64,000 nt of DNA from Branchiostoma belcheri (lineage: Eukaryota > Chordata > Leptocardii > Amphioxiformes > Branchiostomatidae): contig NW_017802702.1 of NCBI RefSeq assembly GCF_001625305.1, forward strand, positions 417,731 through 481,730, read 5' to 3'. A program made the translations under genes and the position numbers. Shown in pieces: positions 36,131 through 48,409 of this stretch; within the stretch, counting starts at the first letter, position 1; each line of letters starts with the position of its first letter. The notes under the pieces were generated by a model. That model was not told where the DNA came from and did not search any database. It saw only the letters and a list, made by a program, of their open reading frames with translations.

Positions 36131-36689
36131 TGGTATTTTCTTTCTCTGAAAAGGTCAAATGTATGGTTTTTGTACGTGGGGTGGCGTGATGTGTACGTGT
36201 TACCGCAGAAGATCGTGGAGTTTTTCATCGAGAGAAAAGTTACAATCTACCCCCCTATATCTGCCCGGAGATTACCTCAACTCTACATACAGCCTTCTAT
36301 TCTTCTTTATGAAAAGATAGCCGAATAGAAAGGCGCTGGGACGGGGTGACTGACCGCTATTTACCGATCAGTTGAGTGACTGTTACATGGCCGCGAGCGG
36401 TAATTAAAGAGTTAATTGGGGCGTGATGACCCAGCAATTATGGTAGACAGTACGGGTCAAACGTTATGTCCTTCTGGTATTGTTAAACCAGCAAAGTTGT
36501 GTTGGGAAAATCGTTAGATTTACTACCTTCGTCCTTATTAAAGACAGACTCACAAAACAAATGAGTGTTTACGATCAGGTGAAGATTTACGAGTCGGAAG
36601 TGAAAAGGCCCCGTAAAAAGTTGTATTTACTGTGGACGTCAGTAGTATAGTATCGACAGTATGCATAATATTACTAACCTTTACTGACT

Positions 36690-37022
36690 TTGTCATTACT
36701 GTAATCTAAATGAGATTGAAGACGAGAGTCATTTCATTTTATATAATAATGAGAGAAATATTCTCTTCAGTTGTATACAAGATTATTTCCCTAGTTTTAG
36801 ATTTTTAGATAGAAAAGAAAAATTTACTTTCCCCATGAAGCTAGAAAATCCTCATACTATAAACTACTTTTGTTCTTCCATTTACAACTGTCTTAAGAAG
36901 CGAGAAAAAGCAGAACCTGTACATATGTAGTTTTACTACTGATATATTTTAGTCTACCATCGCTATTCACCATGACCTGTACTTAGTTCGCAATGAGCAA
37001 AAATGTACAATAAAGGTCTTTC
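36690..37022 (+). mobile_element. LINE 3' end
   Basis: One plus frame reads EIEDESHFILYNNERN followed by KKREKAEPVH and a stop, then CAATAAAGGTCTTTCATTCA. This matches the LINE nested at 15633-16007. Confidence 0.8.
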
Positions 37023-37064
37023 ATTCATCGAATGACTCAGAAATCAGAGGGTAACACTATAGAC

Positions 37065-37303
37065 AGTGTCAGTCTTTTTTGCAGCTTTCGTCCACTCACC
37101 ACGATTCGCTATCCTGGATGGCAAAATTTTTGGGCGGTAGCGAATCGTTAGCCTGAGTACCTGTGTGCCAGGGCTCCATACTCGCTCCCTAAAAGTTTAG
37201 GAGCCCTGGCATACAATTAGGAAGGCACCTAGGCTAACGATTCGTTACCGCCCAAAAATTTTCCGAATCGTAGGGAGCGAACGAAAGCTAAAAGGCTGAC
37301 ACT
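37065..37303. mobile_element. MITE with imperfect inverted repeats
   Basis: Ends AGTGTCAG and CTGACACT. Inner arms contain AAAATTTTTGGGCGGTA with CGAATCGTTAGCCT and the complement (AGGCTAACGATTCG). A second inverted pair (CCAGGGCTC / GAGCCCTGG) forms the centre. Confidence 0.8.
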
Positions 37304-37863
37304 CAGGCTAGTAACACTCCGGTTTACTTTAACAAATTCTACGCACTCATGAACTTTGACGTCATGGCCTTAGTGAGAATAGTTAGTTCTCTTCATATTT
37401 TGTGTTGCAAAAAAGAAACATTAGCGCCCGAGAGTTAACACACAAACGACGTGGCTGTGGTGGTATCGTCTACAGGAAACAATTAACGCGCGCTCTACAC
37501 AATTTTGCGGTGGAACTTTTCCTGCGTTTTCTGCTTTATTTACACTCGGTGGCCTTACTGAGGTCTTTTTCAGAGCAAGGAGGTTTGAAATAAGACCTTA
37601 CATCTTGTTCAGAGCGGTACAAAATGGAACGGGCTCCCAAAAATAAACCAGACGGCCTTCGTCTGGTCTCGTTTGTTCCTCCCTACCACTGAACACTGCC
37701 GTCAGACCGCCGAGGCAACCCAAGATTGGTCAGCTCGCTCAACATTTTTTTTTTTTATTCCAACATGTAATCACAAGACGTGGTGACGGCACACTCAAGT
37801 TTTTTTTGAACGCATATTAATGCCGACACCAACACAAGGGACAACACAATACTCATTTTTACC

Positions 37864-37990
37864 TGAGCGAAGTGAGGAAAGTCGTGTAAAGTGCCTTTCC
37901 CAAGGGCACAAGATCGGTGGCATGTCAGGACTCGAACCCGGGACCTCTTGGCTCCGAGTCGAGCACCCTGCCGCTACAACACACGACCCC
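37864..37990 (-). mobile_element. tRNA-derived SINE head
   Basis: Antisense copy with GAGGAAAGTCGTGTAAAGTG and GGTCCCGGGTTCGAGTCC box B. Confidence 0.75.
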
Positions 37991-38647
37991 ACACAACAAT
38001 TTTCCTGGGTAAAGACCGAAACTTCTATACGGGGTCCGTCTAGTGAGAAGGGGACCTTTAATAGCTAGCCTCCACCAGACCTCTCGTAGCATTCGGCAAA
38101 AAGAGTAAAATTGGCCAGGGGAGTCAGTCCGCGGAAGGTTGGTAATTTTTCTGCGCGGCCAGTCAAACCCCAAGGCGGCCAAACGGGTACAGGTCGATTC
38201 GCTCTGTGTGACTTTTGCCCCGTCTATTTACTACCAGATCGCCTCATGTTTAAATGACCAGTGCTGTTTTCATTCAGGTGATTTACGCATGAATCCTACA
38301 TCTAAATATTCTTTAGATGTTACAAAAGCCTTGTGACTATATTTTGAATTTTTCTTCTGCGTTCGGCAAGTATTTGACGGCGATTAAAAGTCCGGGTGCG
38401 CGGCGGGCCTATATATATATAGCCAGCGTAGTTAGATACTAGGCTTAATTAGCAACAGACAGGTCTCAACAATGTTTGGAGTATTATTAAGAGAAGAGGA
38501 GGTTATTATGGTTCTTTTTTTAACAATGGCCATGTGCCCGGAAGAAATTCCGCCTGAACTTGCGTGTGCAAAGCGAAAATACGGTTATAACATTCAAATT
38601 ACGGCACAAACGGATACAAACAATCCGTCAATAATTTCGTCAGGTTG

Positions 38648-39060
38648 GTGAACGAATGAAGAGCAAAGTTCTTTGATCACAACCATTTATTTTTCACGAG
38701 CCCAATTTATTTTTCACGGGCTCGTGAAAAATAAATGTTTTTTTTTATTCAGCATACAGTAAACAAAATTAGGGTACAGGACAAAGTGACGACGGGCTCA
38801 AGTTACATAACTTATGTTAGCGCCGCCACTTATACGAATAAAACTAATATTACTAGTCAATGCAAAACACTAACGAAGAATACATGTGAAAGAAAAGAAC
38901 AGTCAAATTGATGAGGCGAGAGTCCACATTCCCCACCCAAGATGAAAAAGGACACAAATGGAATTAAAAACGTTTTGTTGCTAAAATGTAATTTTTGGCG
39001 GTTGACATTATGTTACAGTTGTGATCAAATAAATGGTTGTGATCAAAGGATACAAACGAT
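38648..39060. mobile_element. composite repeat with 20-bp-stem hairpin
   Basis: Starts AGCAAAGTTCTTTGATCACA, like the 30379 MITE. A strong hairpin (CATTTATTTTTCACGAGCCC against GGGCTCGTGAAAAATAAATG) lies at 38691-38740. The right side ends AATGGTTGTGATCAAAGGA, the inverted match to the start. The interior (38740-38960) resembles dispersed blocks at 28230, 33100 and 35000. Confidence 0.65.
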
Positions 39061-39425
39061 ATACACATAAACTATAAACAGGTAAAAAAGCACAAGTAAG
39101 GTACCTTTTCGGTCTGTTCACGGTTGAGTAGGGTGGACTTGTGTGGGGGTCTCGGGTAGTGGGTGCGGCTTGTTGACTTTAGACGGCTCAACTGACTCGG
39201 CTCGACTTGGGGAACGGTTGGCTGTCTGACGACTGGGGATCCCTGTCCGTTGCTGTGCAGATTTGTGGGCTGAAACAGGTTTTTCCACCGGCAAAGAACG
39301 CGGGAAAAAACGCAGGATTTAAAGACTCAAAGGCCAAAGGTCCTTCCACCAATCAGGAGACCGCAAATACGACATGATTAAAAGAGACCAGCCGAAACTT
39401 TTTTTCCACCACCAATCAGAGATAA

Positions 39426-39796
39426 GGCCATTTTGATTTGATTATATGGATGACATTCTTGCGTGCATGAATTTTCGTCCGTTTCCAAAAAAAAAAGTTG
39501 TCGACCATGCTGTAAATGAGCGAATATATGTCGCATGTTGCAAAAAAAAGTCTTGGGAAACGATACTAATGTCATAGAATGCCGAAATCAATTCAGAAAA
39601 TAAAGAAAATGTGAAAATGAAGTGTCTATTATTTTTCGCCATAGCATACTCTGTGTGTTTAGTCATTTGTTCAACCTTCATGACCACCTAGATTTCATAA
39701 TGAAGGAATTTTTTTCCAAACTTTTTTTTATTCGCACGCTCGCATCAGTTTTGGGGTTCCCAGGGATGTCATACATATAATGAAATCTACATGGCC
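39426..39796. mobile_element. PIF/Harbinger-type MITE, TAA target duplication
   Basis: Terminal repeats of about 36 bp (GGCCATTTTGATTTGATTAT...GATGACAT and complement), flanked by TAA at 39423-39425 and 39797-39799. A 3-bp TAA/TTA duplication is the PIF/Harbinger hallmark. No transposase inside. Confidence 0.75.
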
Positions 39797-40038
39797 TAAG
39801 AGAAAATGATAGGATTTGGATTGACCCGGTAAAATGGGATATGTCAATCTGGCGACAAAAATTGTGTCAAACTCTTGTCTTTTATAGATTCTTCTGTTTT
39901 AACTTTAATCCTTTAAACGTTAACCCTGTTGTTTTCGGCAGCAGAAGACCAAGAGGCTTGCAAGTGTGTTGTGTTTATATCGTCACTGAGAGAAGAATGA
40001 ATTTACCTGTCAGACTAAACTCAATACTGTGTTCGTTT

Positions 40039-40303
40039 GTTGTGTGTGTGTGTGTGTGTGGCATGTGTGTGTGTGGTATGTGTGTGTGTATGTGTGTGGT
40101 ATGTGCGTGTATGCGGTATGTGTGTGTGCATGTGTATGTGTGTGTGTGTGTGTGTGCGTGTTTGGTATGTGTGTGTGCATGTGTGTGGTATGTGTGTGTA
40201 TGTATGTGTGTGTGCATGTTTGTGTGTGTGTGTATGTGTGTGTGTGTGTGTGTATGTGCGTGTGTGTATGTATGTGTGTCTGTGTGTGTGTGCTTGCGTG
40301 CTT
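40039..40303 (+). repeat. GT-rich interrupted microsatellite
   Basis: GT runs broken by GTATG, GCATG and GGTATG words. Opens all frames on both strands artificially; not coding. Confidence 0.95.
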
Positions 40304-40629
40304 ATTATTCATATCCATGAGTGAATTACATCATAGAATGAAAGACAAACCATACAATTTATTACTTAACTAACACCACTATACTATTACAACTTCCTTA
40401 AAATTTCGTCCAAACAAACACACAAACACAAACTGAAACCATCGCCAATCAAAACAAGACCTCCGTACCGAAGTAGTGATAAGGTAAGAACGGTGATATA
40501 TTATCGAGAAAAACTTGTGCGGAGTACAGTTTTTTTTTTCTTGTAATGAGACATCAGAGATTGCTTGATGACTACCACCTACATATTTCAAAATGCCCAA
40601 GCTTACATAAACCAAAACGCACTGGGGCG

Positions 40630-41292
40630 TTACAAATAAGACAATCATACAACCACTCACGGACGATGTCCTACTTGTAAAGATACTGTCGAAGATGAAT
40701 TGCACTTTCTGTTATCATGTCCGTCCTACACCGAAGAAAGAGAAACACTTATGAGCGTGATCACCAATAAGGCACATATAACATTACCTAAAACAATCTC
40801 AGATACTTTTACTCTACTCATGTCATGTTCCGACGAAACTTCCCTGTACATAGGCCAGTATATATCCAAAGCTTTAGTTAAAAGGAATCATATTATTTTG
40901 GACTCAACCAACTGATGTACACTCTAGCTTATACAGTCATATAGAACTCAAGACATATACATTATCATGTAAGTTATGCTCCATATACATGTACTGCAAG
41001 ACGAGATCTTAATCGGGTTGAAGAAGAGACAGAGTAACGTCTCGAAAGCTTCCCAGCATAGCTGAACTTTTGTTGTGTGTATTCGTATAAATATTTTGTC
41101 AAAAGTATGTACTATATTACCTTTTTGAAAAAGTATAATGTTATTTTCGATACATAGAACTTGTATGTATTAAGTACTGTAGACGTGAGAGTAGATGTTA
41201 TATATGTCATATATGTAGTACTGAAGAGTTTGCCATGCATTGTACCCGTTACAATTGTTGTGCAATAAAGATTGACTTGACTTGACTATAAT
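40630..41292 (+). mobile_element. CR1/L2-type LINE 3' end, uninterrupted copy
   Basis: Encodes CPTCKDTVEDELHFLLSCPS through YIGQYISKALVKRNHI and a stop. The 3' end is GCAATAAAGATTGACTTGAC repeated. It serves as the empty-site reference for the nested copy at 15.3 kb. Confidence 0.85.
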
Positions 41293-41479
41293 CTTTGATA
41301 CTGATGCATAATGTCCTCGATTTGTCACATACACACATGTATCTGGATCCCCGTTTGAAACTAGTAAACCGTATTTGATCACAGTAAAGATCCCACCACA
41401 CTTATCGAAAAAACTAGGGCTCATTCCCGGTGTGAGTGGTTCAAACCTTACAGTCCGGTCTCACGGTTGAAATCTTGAA

Positions 41480-41900
41480 AAAGGTGATAGTCACCTGTTA
41501 TACCAATCTTTCCACAATGTAGTTAATCTAAAGAGATTAAAAAGTGATACCACATAACATAAGGCACGCCGATGTAGGTTAGACATCCAGGCAATGACAT
41601 GGGCCGTGTTAAACTGTAATTTCCAACACAAGAAAATGGACTCTCCCAAATTTTCGACTGTGCAACTCCAGTCTTTGTCAAGGAGTGAACAATCCACCGC
41701 TTCCGTGTCGTCACGCAGATAACACACGTTAGTCCATGGGCCAGACAAGATTTTGTTACCAAATCAAGGGACAAAACGCGAATGCCTTCATGTGATAGTC
41801 CTCCCCGCAAGCTTTTTGAAAATGTATGATAACCATGTTGAGTGCCCAGCTTTGACCTTGCTATCTGACCTTGAACTTTGACCCCATGGGGGACCATTTC
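41480..41900 (-). mobile_element. Penelope-like tail fragment
   Basis: On minus, GTGGATTGTTCACTCC then TTGACAAAGACTGGAG, ACAGTCGAAAATTTGGG and TCCATTTTCTTGTGTTGG. The same order occurs at 44.84-44.92 kb directly after a GIY-YIG C-terminal fragment. No reading frame is intact. Confidence 0.55.
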
Positions 41901-41904
41901 CTTT

Positions 41905-43195
41905 CCTACTTATAATGCAAAGGGGAGTGTCAAATAATCAAATATGGATATTTTCCAACGTTACTTGGTGGCCAGATAAAACAGGAACAAAGGATTACAA
42001 AAATGTCAATTTTGTTCCAATATGTCATTTCTAAGAGAAGTTATGGGCTTTTGAAATTCGATTTTTCGGTAAAAATTGGTAAAAAAATGGAATGTTTACT
42101 TTTCAAAACCTGTCAAATATACAGATTGCATTTTCGAGCCTGGTTCATGAATTCATCTGATTTGTTACACTTTTCCCTACATTTTAAGCTTTAAATCGTA
42201 AAAATCCATCAATCCAATCTGGAGATATGAGTATCTAAAAGTTCTATTCCCACAGGCCTTCTGTGGGGAAGCCGTTGCTAGGGCCGTTGCTAAGGAGGCA
42301 CTGGGCTGCTTTCCCAGTAAAATGTAGTGCATACCATAAGTAAAACGTGAAGAAAACTTTTATCGATGGAAAATTGTCCATTTTCAGGGCCTCAGAAATT
42401 AATATCATGTTTCCATGGTAACCGTTGCTAAGGAAAATATATCTCCATAGCAACGCAGAGGATAATACTTTTATACGGTTTCATAAATGGCAATAGAGGG
42501 ATACCTGTGGGGGAATGCTTGTTTCCTGACGATGTTGAGTGAAGTATCTGAGTGTAGATATGAGAGCAGCTCATTTTGTTTGCAATTTTTTCGCATTATT
42601 TGGGTGTTTTAGCTAAAAATGTAGATTTCTGACACCTGTGCCATGATAAATGAAGCACTTTTGCTGAAATTCGGTACAAACATGTAAGTTAACAACTGCC
42701 ACGAATCTCTGCCTATTAAATGCTGATGAATTCGTTTTTCTGAATAAAAAAAATGATATTTTGTGTTTTTTCTATCCAAAAATGTACATTTTGGTTCATG
42801 TGATAATGTCTAAAGAAACAATGCTGAAATTCATTATGAGCATTTGACAAAGTAAACCACACTATTATATACAACAATAGAAAGAAACGTTGCAGATGTA
42901 ACTTGCTTCAAGACTTAGCCACAAAACAAGCCATACTTTGACGCTAATCAGTTTAAATCATCATCAAAACCTGGCAAAGGTTAATGGTAAACAATAAATG
43001 AATACTTGTAGGACTTATTAGTTATTTCTTCTTCCAAGTGAATCACTTGTAAGATTCATCGCTGAGGAATGAAAGAAAGGCAAGTACAAGTACAAAAGAA
43101 AACTACACGGCAAGGCGCTTTTCGTTGCATGTGAGGAAGAGTGTCACAAGATTACATCAGAGAATATTAACATCGTCCCAGAGTTGAACTCAGGA
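41905..43195. other. no gene seen
   Basis: AT-rich sequence. An RFX X-box-like GTTTCCATGGTAAC is at 42409-42422, with neighbouring repeats of GTTGCTA. No exon supported. Confidence 0.4.
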
Positions 43196-43216
43196 AGAGG
43201 CTGACACTCGAATAAT

Positions 43217-43588
43217 CTTTCATGCCGCCGATATGCAGCAAGGATTGATGTCACTTGTTCCCGGCCGGGAAGAGTACATATGGCAAGTGAAACGCTGGAG
43301 TTTCCGGAAAAGGTCACCTGACAGCTGCCATTTTGTCCCTAGGAGTTTGAACATGTCTCGGAAGTCTTTGTTTTCTTTAACAAGTCGGCTGGCACATGTT
43401 CCACTCTGTAATACGGGGCGCGCATCCAGGCAAGTGAAGTTGTCCGCGCGCTCACTTCCCGATCGTATGCCCCATGCCTCTCCTACGAGTGCGCCCACTT
43501 CGGCGTCGAATGTGATTTCAACTACAGCAAAAAAAAGTGATTTCTCAGACAAGCATCCGTCACCCAAATCACGAAATCGACAGGACAC
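43217..43588 (-). CDS. unrecognised ORF, 122 codons, possibly repeat-derived
   Basis: An open minus frame of 122 codons in a GC-richer stretch (43220-43600) than its surroundings; the plus strand is also open here over 119 codons. The end (LQRFTCHMYSSRPGTSDIN) has a shape I associate with uncharacterised proteins repeated in cnidarian and amphioxus genomes, but I cannot name the family. No introns, start context or neighbours support a gene. It could be an exon fragment of a mobile element. Confidence 0.3.
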
Positions 43589-44360
43589 GTAACCAAAGTC
43601 TGGAGACCCTGCGAGCTCACAACCCGATCGTGAGCAACAAACCTGTTCAGTACAAGTGTACCTACATGTACTCTGGCAGTGTGCTGTTACCCCGCTGACA
43701 AAAAAGGCGCCGTGACCTCACCGTGAAAACACCGAGAGGTACCCCTCCGGTTGCCGGCAGTCCACCGAGACACATTTGTTACGTCACAGGCCAGATGAAC
43801 AGAATAAAGGTGTGTACTTCGTAAACCCGGGTAAAATGTGTGACGTCACAGATCAAATGATCACAACAAAAGCGTGAATTCTGCATTACGTATAGGTCAG
43901 TTCAAGACATCATCAGAGAATCTGCCGGGTACCTGCCGGATGCCTGCCGGAGACCGACCAAAGAGGGTGACAAAATTTTTAACAAAATGCTACTGAAGGA
44001 AATTTTAATTGTGACCACGACAGCCGATGCCCGCCCGACTCCTGAGCCCGACCGGGACCGGCCGGGGCTACATCCCCGACGGGCACCGACGGGCAGGTCA
44101 GTGCTCATCCACGGGCCAACGTGGCTGAGTGGTGGTTCACCCAGGCCGAGTCGGCACGGAGAGTTTTTCTAACTACATGTAGTTTGCTGTAGTTTTGTAG
44201 TAGGCATTATACGCGAGGCTAGCGGGTGGGACCGTCTTTTTAGACCGTTTGACTTCGCTTTTGTACGTACCGATAGGCACTTAGAGTCAACTGCCTTGAG
44301 GGTGTGTACTTTATGAATATGAGAAAGGCTTTCTAACTACGCGTAGCTGCTGTAGCTGTG

Positions 44361-44547
44361 TACTCTCCAAGCAGAGGTTTGGACTTGGGGTTATTTTAGT
44401 GTGTTTTTAGGCTTTTTTTATCAGGGTTTCTCTTTTGCACACTTAGGGTTGGGGGAAAAAATTCCAGTGCAAAAGAGAAACCCTGATAAAAAAGCCTAAA
44501 ACATGCCCAAAATAACCCCAAACCCCTCGGAGTCTGCTTGGAGAGTA
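44361..44547. mobile_element. hairpin MITE, CTCTCCAAGCAGAGG family
   Basis: Nearly the whole element is an inverted repeat: TACTCTCCAAGCAGAGGTTT through CTCTTTTGCAC, a short loop, then the complement back to CTTGGAGAGTA. TA on both sides could be the target site (Tc1/mariner-like), which is inference. Confidence 0.8.
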
Positions 44548-44739
44548 GAAGTTGTGTAGAAAGCGTATTACGCCTTGCCTTGGCGAGGCTACGGGTGGTA
44601 CCGTTTCTTTCCACGGTCGGACTTCGCTTCCGTGCCGATGGGCACTTAAAGTCCACCACCTTGAAAAAGGTATTTATATGAAATGCTCTCTAACTACCAG
44701 TAGTTGAATGTAGTTGTGTAATTAACGTATATCGCCTTA

Positions 44740-44935
44740 CCGTGAGTAGAGACGGGGGGCGCCACAGACTTTCTGTAACCTATGATCCACTGCTCACGGG
44801 GTCACATGTGTTATCTGTGACATGTGAAGCGGTGGATTTTGCTTTCCTTGATAAAACCTGGAGTTGTACAGTCGAAAATTTGGGTGAGTCCATTTTCTTG
44901 TGTTGGATCCGGCCATTACAGTTTAAACTTCATTC
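44740..44935 (+). mobile_element. Penelope-like element 3' fragment
   Basis: Encodes RDGGRHRLSVTYDPLLTGSH, matching the C-terminus of the GIY-YIG proteins at 6.6 and 59.0 kb. The ACAGTCGAAAATTTGGGTGA stem-loop and TTTTCTTGTGTTGGA tail follow. Confidence 0.75.
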
Positions 44936-45115
44936 ATAATCAGATCATGCGTTTGATATACTAGCTGTTGTAGTTTTGTTGCCTTTGCCATGCAGTTGAC
45001 ATGAGCGGTAACTGGTAATATGGCTGTCTGGGTTTTTTATTACGGCCAGTTGCCGATGTACTGATACAGCAATTGTTGGCCGTGATGCAAGTGTTCATTG
45101 CTGGGCAACTGTTAT

Positions 45116-45246
45116 GTGGGTCGTGTGGTGTAGCGGCAGAATGCGTAACTCGGAACCTAGAGGTCCCAGGTTGACATGCCACCGATCTTGTGCCCTTGAG
45201 AAAGGCATTTTACACCACTTTCCTCACTTCGCTCAGGTGAAAATGA
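45116..45246 (+). mobile_element. tRNA-derived SINE head
   Basis: Sense copy: GGTCGTGTGGTGTAGCGGCA (box A region), GGTCCCAGGTTGACATGCC (degraded box B) and AAAGGCATTTTACACCAC. Confidence 0.7.
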
Positions 45247-45249
45247 GAT

Positions 45250-47220
45250 TATTTGCTTACACGGCGGTCGGTTGCTAGGCTAAAAGTCGCATTACTAGGG
45301 AGGTATCGGGTTACAGAACGTGTTCGAACGTGGCCGCGCGGGAGTCCCGGGCCGGCCCGGGGATAACGGGTAAAATTTGAAAATAAACAAAAGTAATTGG
45401 AGAGTAAATACTCGTCAAAATAAAATGTAATAATTGATTTTGTTTACCTCAAATGTTATTCTTGCACTGCCTTTGCTCCACTTTGTGTACATTTGCTTCC
45501 AAATGAGATCAATTTCGGATTTTAAAAAGGGTTCACGAGAACCAAACAACTGATTTTAAGAGGCCCCGAAAATTAAAAATAAGGTTAAATTTTTGGATTT
45601 TTAGAAATATTACAGTAAATTTAAACTTTCTGTCTTAGGATTTTTTTATTTTTTAACTAAAACGCGACTTACAGTCAAAAGAAGAGCTAAAAACGCAGTG
45701 TTTTAACTTTAAATACCGATAATTCATAATCGCGGCCATATTAAAAAAATCCCTAAGACAGAAATCTGCGGAAATCGTTCCTCTTTCAAACAAGCCCTCA
45801 ATGAGGTAATTTGAGCGATTTTTGGGAATGATTAAAATACCATGTTTGCACGCATGCTGTGCCGCTTGGATATGGGGACCTGGAATTTATAACAGCGTCA
45901 ACAAGAATTCTGACCTTCAAGGTCACCCACGATGACGGCAGTAGCTTCGTTACATGTTACATATCCACAATAAAATCACGGCATAGATGTAATGTTTGGA
46001 AAACGGTTCATATTTATGGAAAGGTGGATTTTTCCTGTTCCGTGGTTCCCAAATAAAAAGGGGCTTGAAGTAGCCGGTTGTAGCGGCTTTACTGTAAATG
46101 ACCGCGGGTAACCCCAGATCGAACGCCCGCTCTATTCGAATGACGTCATATCGAACAAGATTCGCGGGTTCGGGGGATTCGATCTCCATAGTAGCGGAGT
46201 GGGACTTTTGGGCCCAAATATGACCATCGTGTTATGATAAGTATTCCTTATTTAAGTGGTATAACAGGAACGGTAAGACGGTGGGACTGTCTTTGTTACT
46301 ACCATGATAGTCCGATGTTTATGTGAATGCAATGATTGTGTGTGTGTAATTAAAATGAACTTCGGACTTGAAGCACAGTATCTTTACATGCCCTGGAAGC
46401 AGTAATGGATTGAGGTCTTTTTATGGTTATAACGCGCCCTCATTGTATTAACCGTTGCCATGTCTGCACAGTACGTCTGGCGTTGACGCTTGGGATTAAT
46501 TTCGTTGCAAAATATAAAACTTCACGGAGGATTGTTACCTATGGCTTCTTGTTTCTTGCTTTTGAACATTTTGTAGTTTCATCAAAATCAAACTTGTTTT
46601 TCACATTTCCCTACTATGATTTTACAACATCGAAGTGAGTCACTTTGAGGTCCTTCACGTTAGAAATCATCATACACTTAAAAAACTATCTTAACTTTGT
46701 AATTATCCATTCTCCCATGCAGAGCTTTCCCGCAGCAAATTATAAATTACTCTTGTGATTCGTCAAGGCAAATGTATTGCCATGGGAATGGGATAGCGCT
46801 GCTTGGGATAATGGTATTTTGGTACAACAGGAGGCATGGAAGGATAATTCAGTACCAAGGACAGTTCTATGGTCCCAATAGTAGCTTGTTCTAGAATTGT
46901 AGGGGACTTTCGGTAGAACATTATCAATATTTGAAAGCAGATAATTCGAAAAAGGAACAGCGTATTTTCATGATTATGGGACCTTTAATAGAAACTAAGT
47001 ATGCAAATATTGACCTAATTTACATACTCAGTATGCAACTGCTGTATTCAGCAGCATTGCCTATCCGGAAGACAAAACAAATAGCCTGGGTATCGGAGCG
47101 GTGTAACAAATACAGATGGTACCCAGGTCAAAAACTGACATTTGAACTCTGGGACACCTTACATGATCTGCTTCATAAGCCAGTATGAACTTAATGTGTC
47201 TAAACTGATGTGTTAATGAA
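45250..47220. other. no gene recognised
   Basis: An 85-codon plus frame (46931-47188) has no recognised domain. 46610-46680 repeats 13700-13770. Otherwise featureless by eye. Confidence 0.4.
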
Positions 47221-47669
47221 AAGTCAAAACAATCAATCAGAGCCTAATGTCTTGTCTTCTCTCCTCGTATCTATCTATCTGTCATCCAAGTTCCAACATA
47301 TCCACAGACATATTCGCCCAGTTTTGGCATGTTGATCACAGTCAACATGCCAAAACAAAATTCTTTGTTTTTTTCCCCAAATCATGAAAAAAAATCAATG
47401 TGCACGCTGATGTCATCCATAAGAATTACTTGCTGTGGCCTAAGGTATGGGCAAGGAAACCAACATGAAGTGATGGTCATTATCATATATTAAAAGTGTC
47501 CCCACAAAAGATGACAAATCCCATTGAAATTTTATCAATTTTATTTATTACGCATTTCATGCAAAGCAGTTAAGTGGTTTGGTGATGTACCAATGCATAC
47601 AACATGAATTTGATATGATGCATGCCATACACATAACAGTTTTAGATTATACAGTAAGTATATATAGTT

Positions 47670-48246
47670 GCACACACACAGACACACACACACACACACG
47701 ACACACACACACACAACGACACACACACATGCACTCATAAACCCCCCTCACACACACACAAACACACAGATCTAGATCCTAGTAGACACAGATCCGAACA
47801 AAAACAAAAATATACATGCACACACATACACATGCATGCAGACTGTCGCATGCACACTAACACACAAACATACACACATACAACAGACAATAATACATTG
47901 TACACACACACACACTACATTTTCTAACAATGTCATACTTGATTACAACGGTTACTGAAACATACAGATGCACACATACCGTAACACACCTACATATGCA
48001 GACTCAGGCATACATACACATATAAAAACACAAAATACACAAACATGCATACACACACACACACACACACATACACATACACACACAAAAACACACACGC
48101 GCGCGCACACACACACATACACACACACACACACACACATACACACACACAAACATACACACACACACACACACACACATACACACACACAAACATACAC
48201 ATACACACACACACACACGCACGCACACACACTCATACACACACAC
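47670..48246. repeat. CA-rich simple-sequence tract
   Basis: Interrupted (CA)n with CATA, CACG and CAAA variants over about 580 bp, densest at 48040-48246. Confidence 0.95.
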
Positions 48247-48409
48247 AATTGATAATTGACTAAATTAGATGTTTAAGCTAATTAAGCGGGCCATGCACAC
48301 ACATATTTACAGATCCGTGAATCATTGTCCATAAGTCGAGCCTGGTTTGTGTCCGTTGAATCCATCTGGTGTCATCATTTGTTGCACACGTGTTACTGAT
48401 ATTATTTGG

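Noticed and set aside
40029..40373. Cys/Val-rich and His/Thr-rich frames (also at 14204-14513 and 47952-48263)
   Set aside because: Translations of GT/CA simple repeats.
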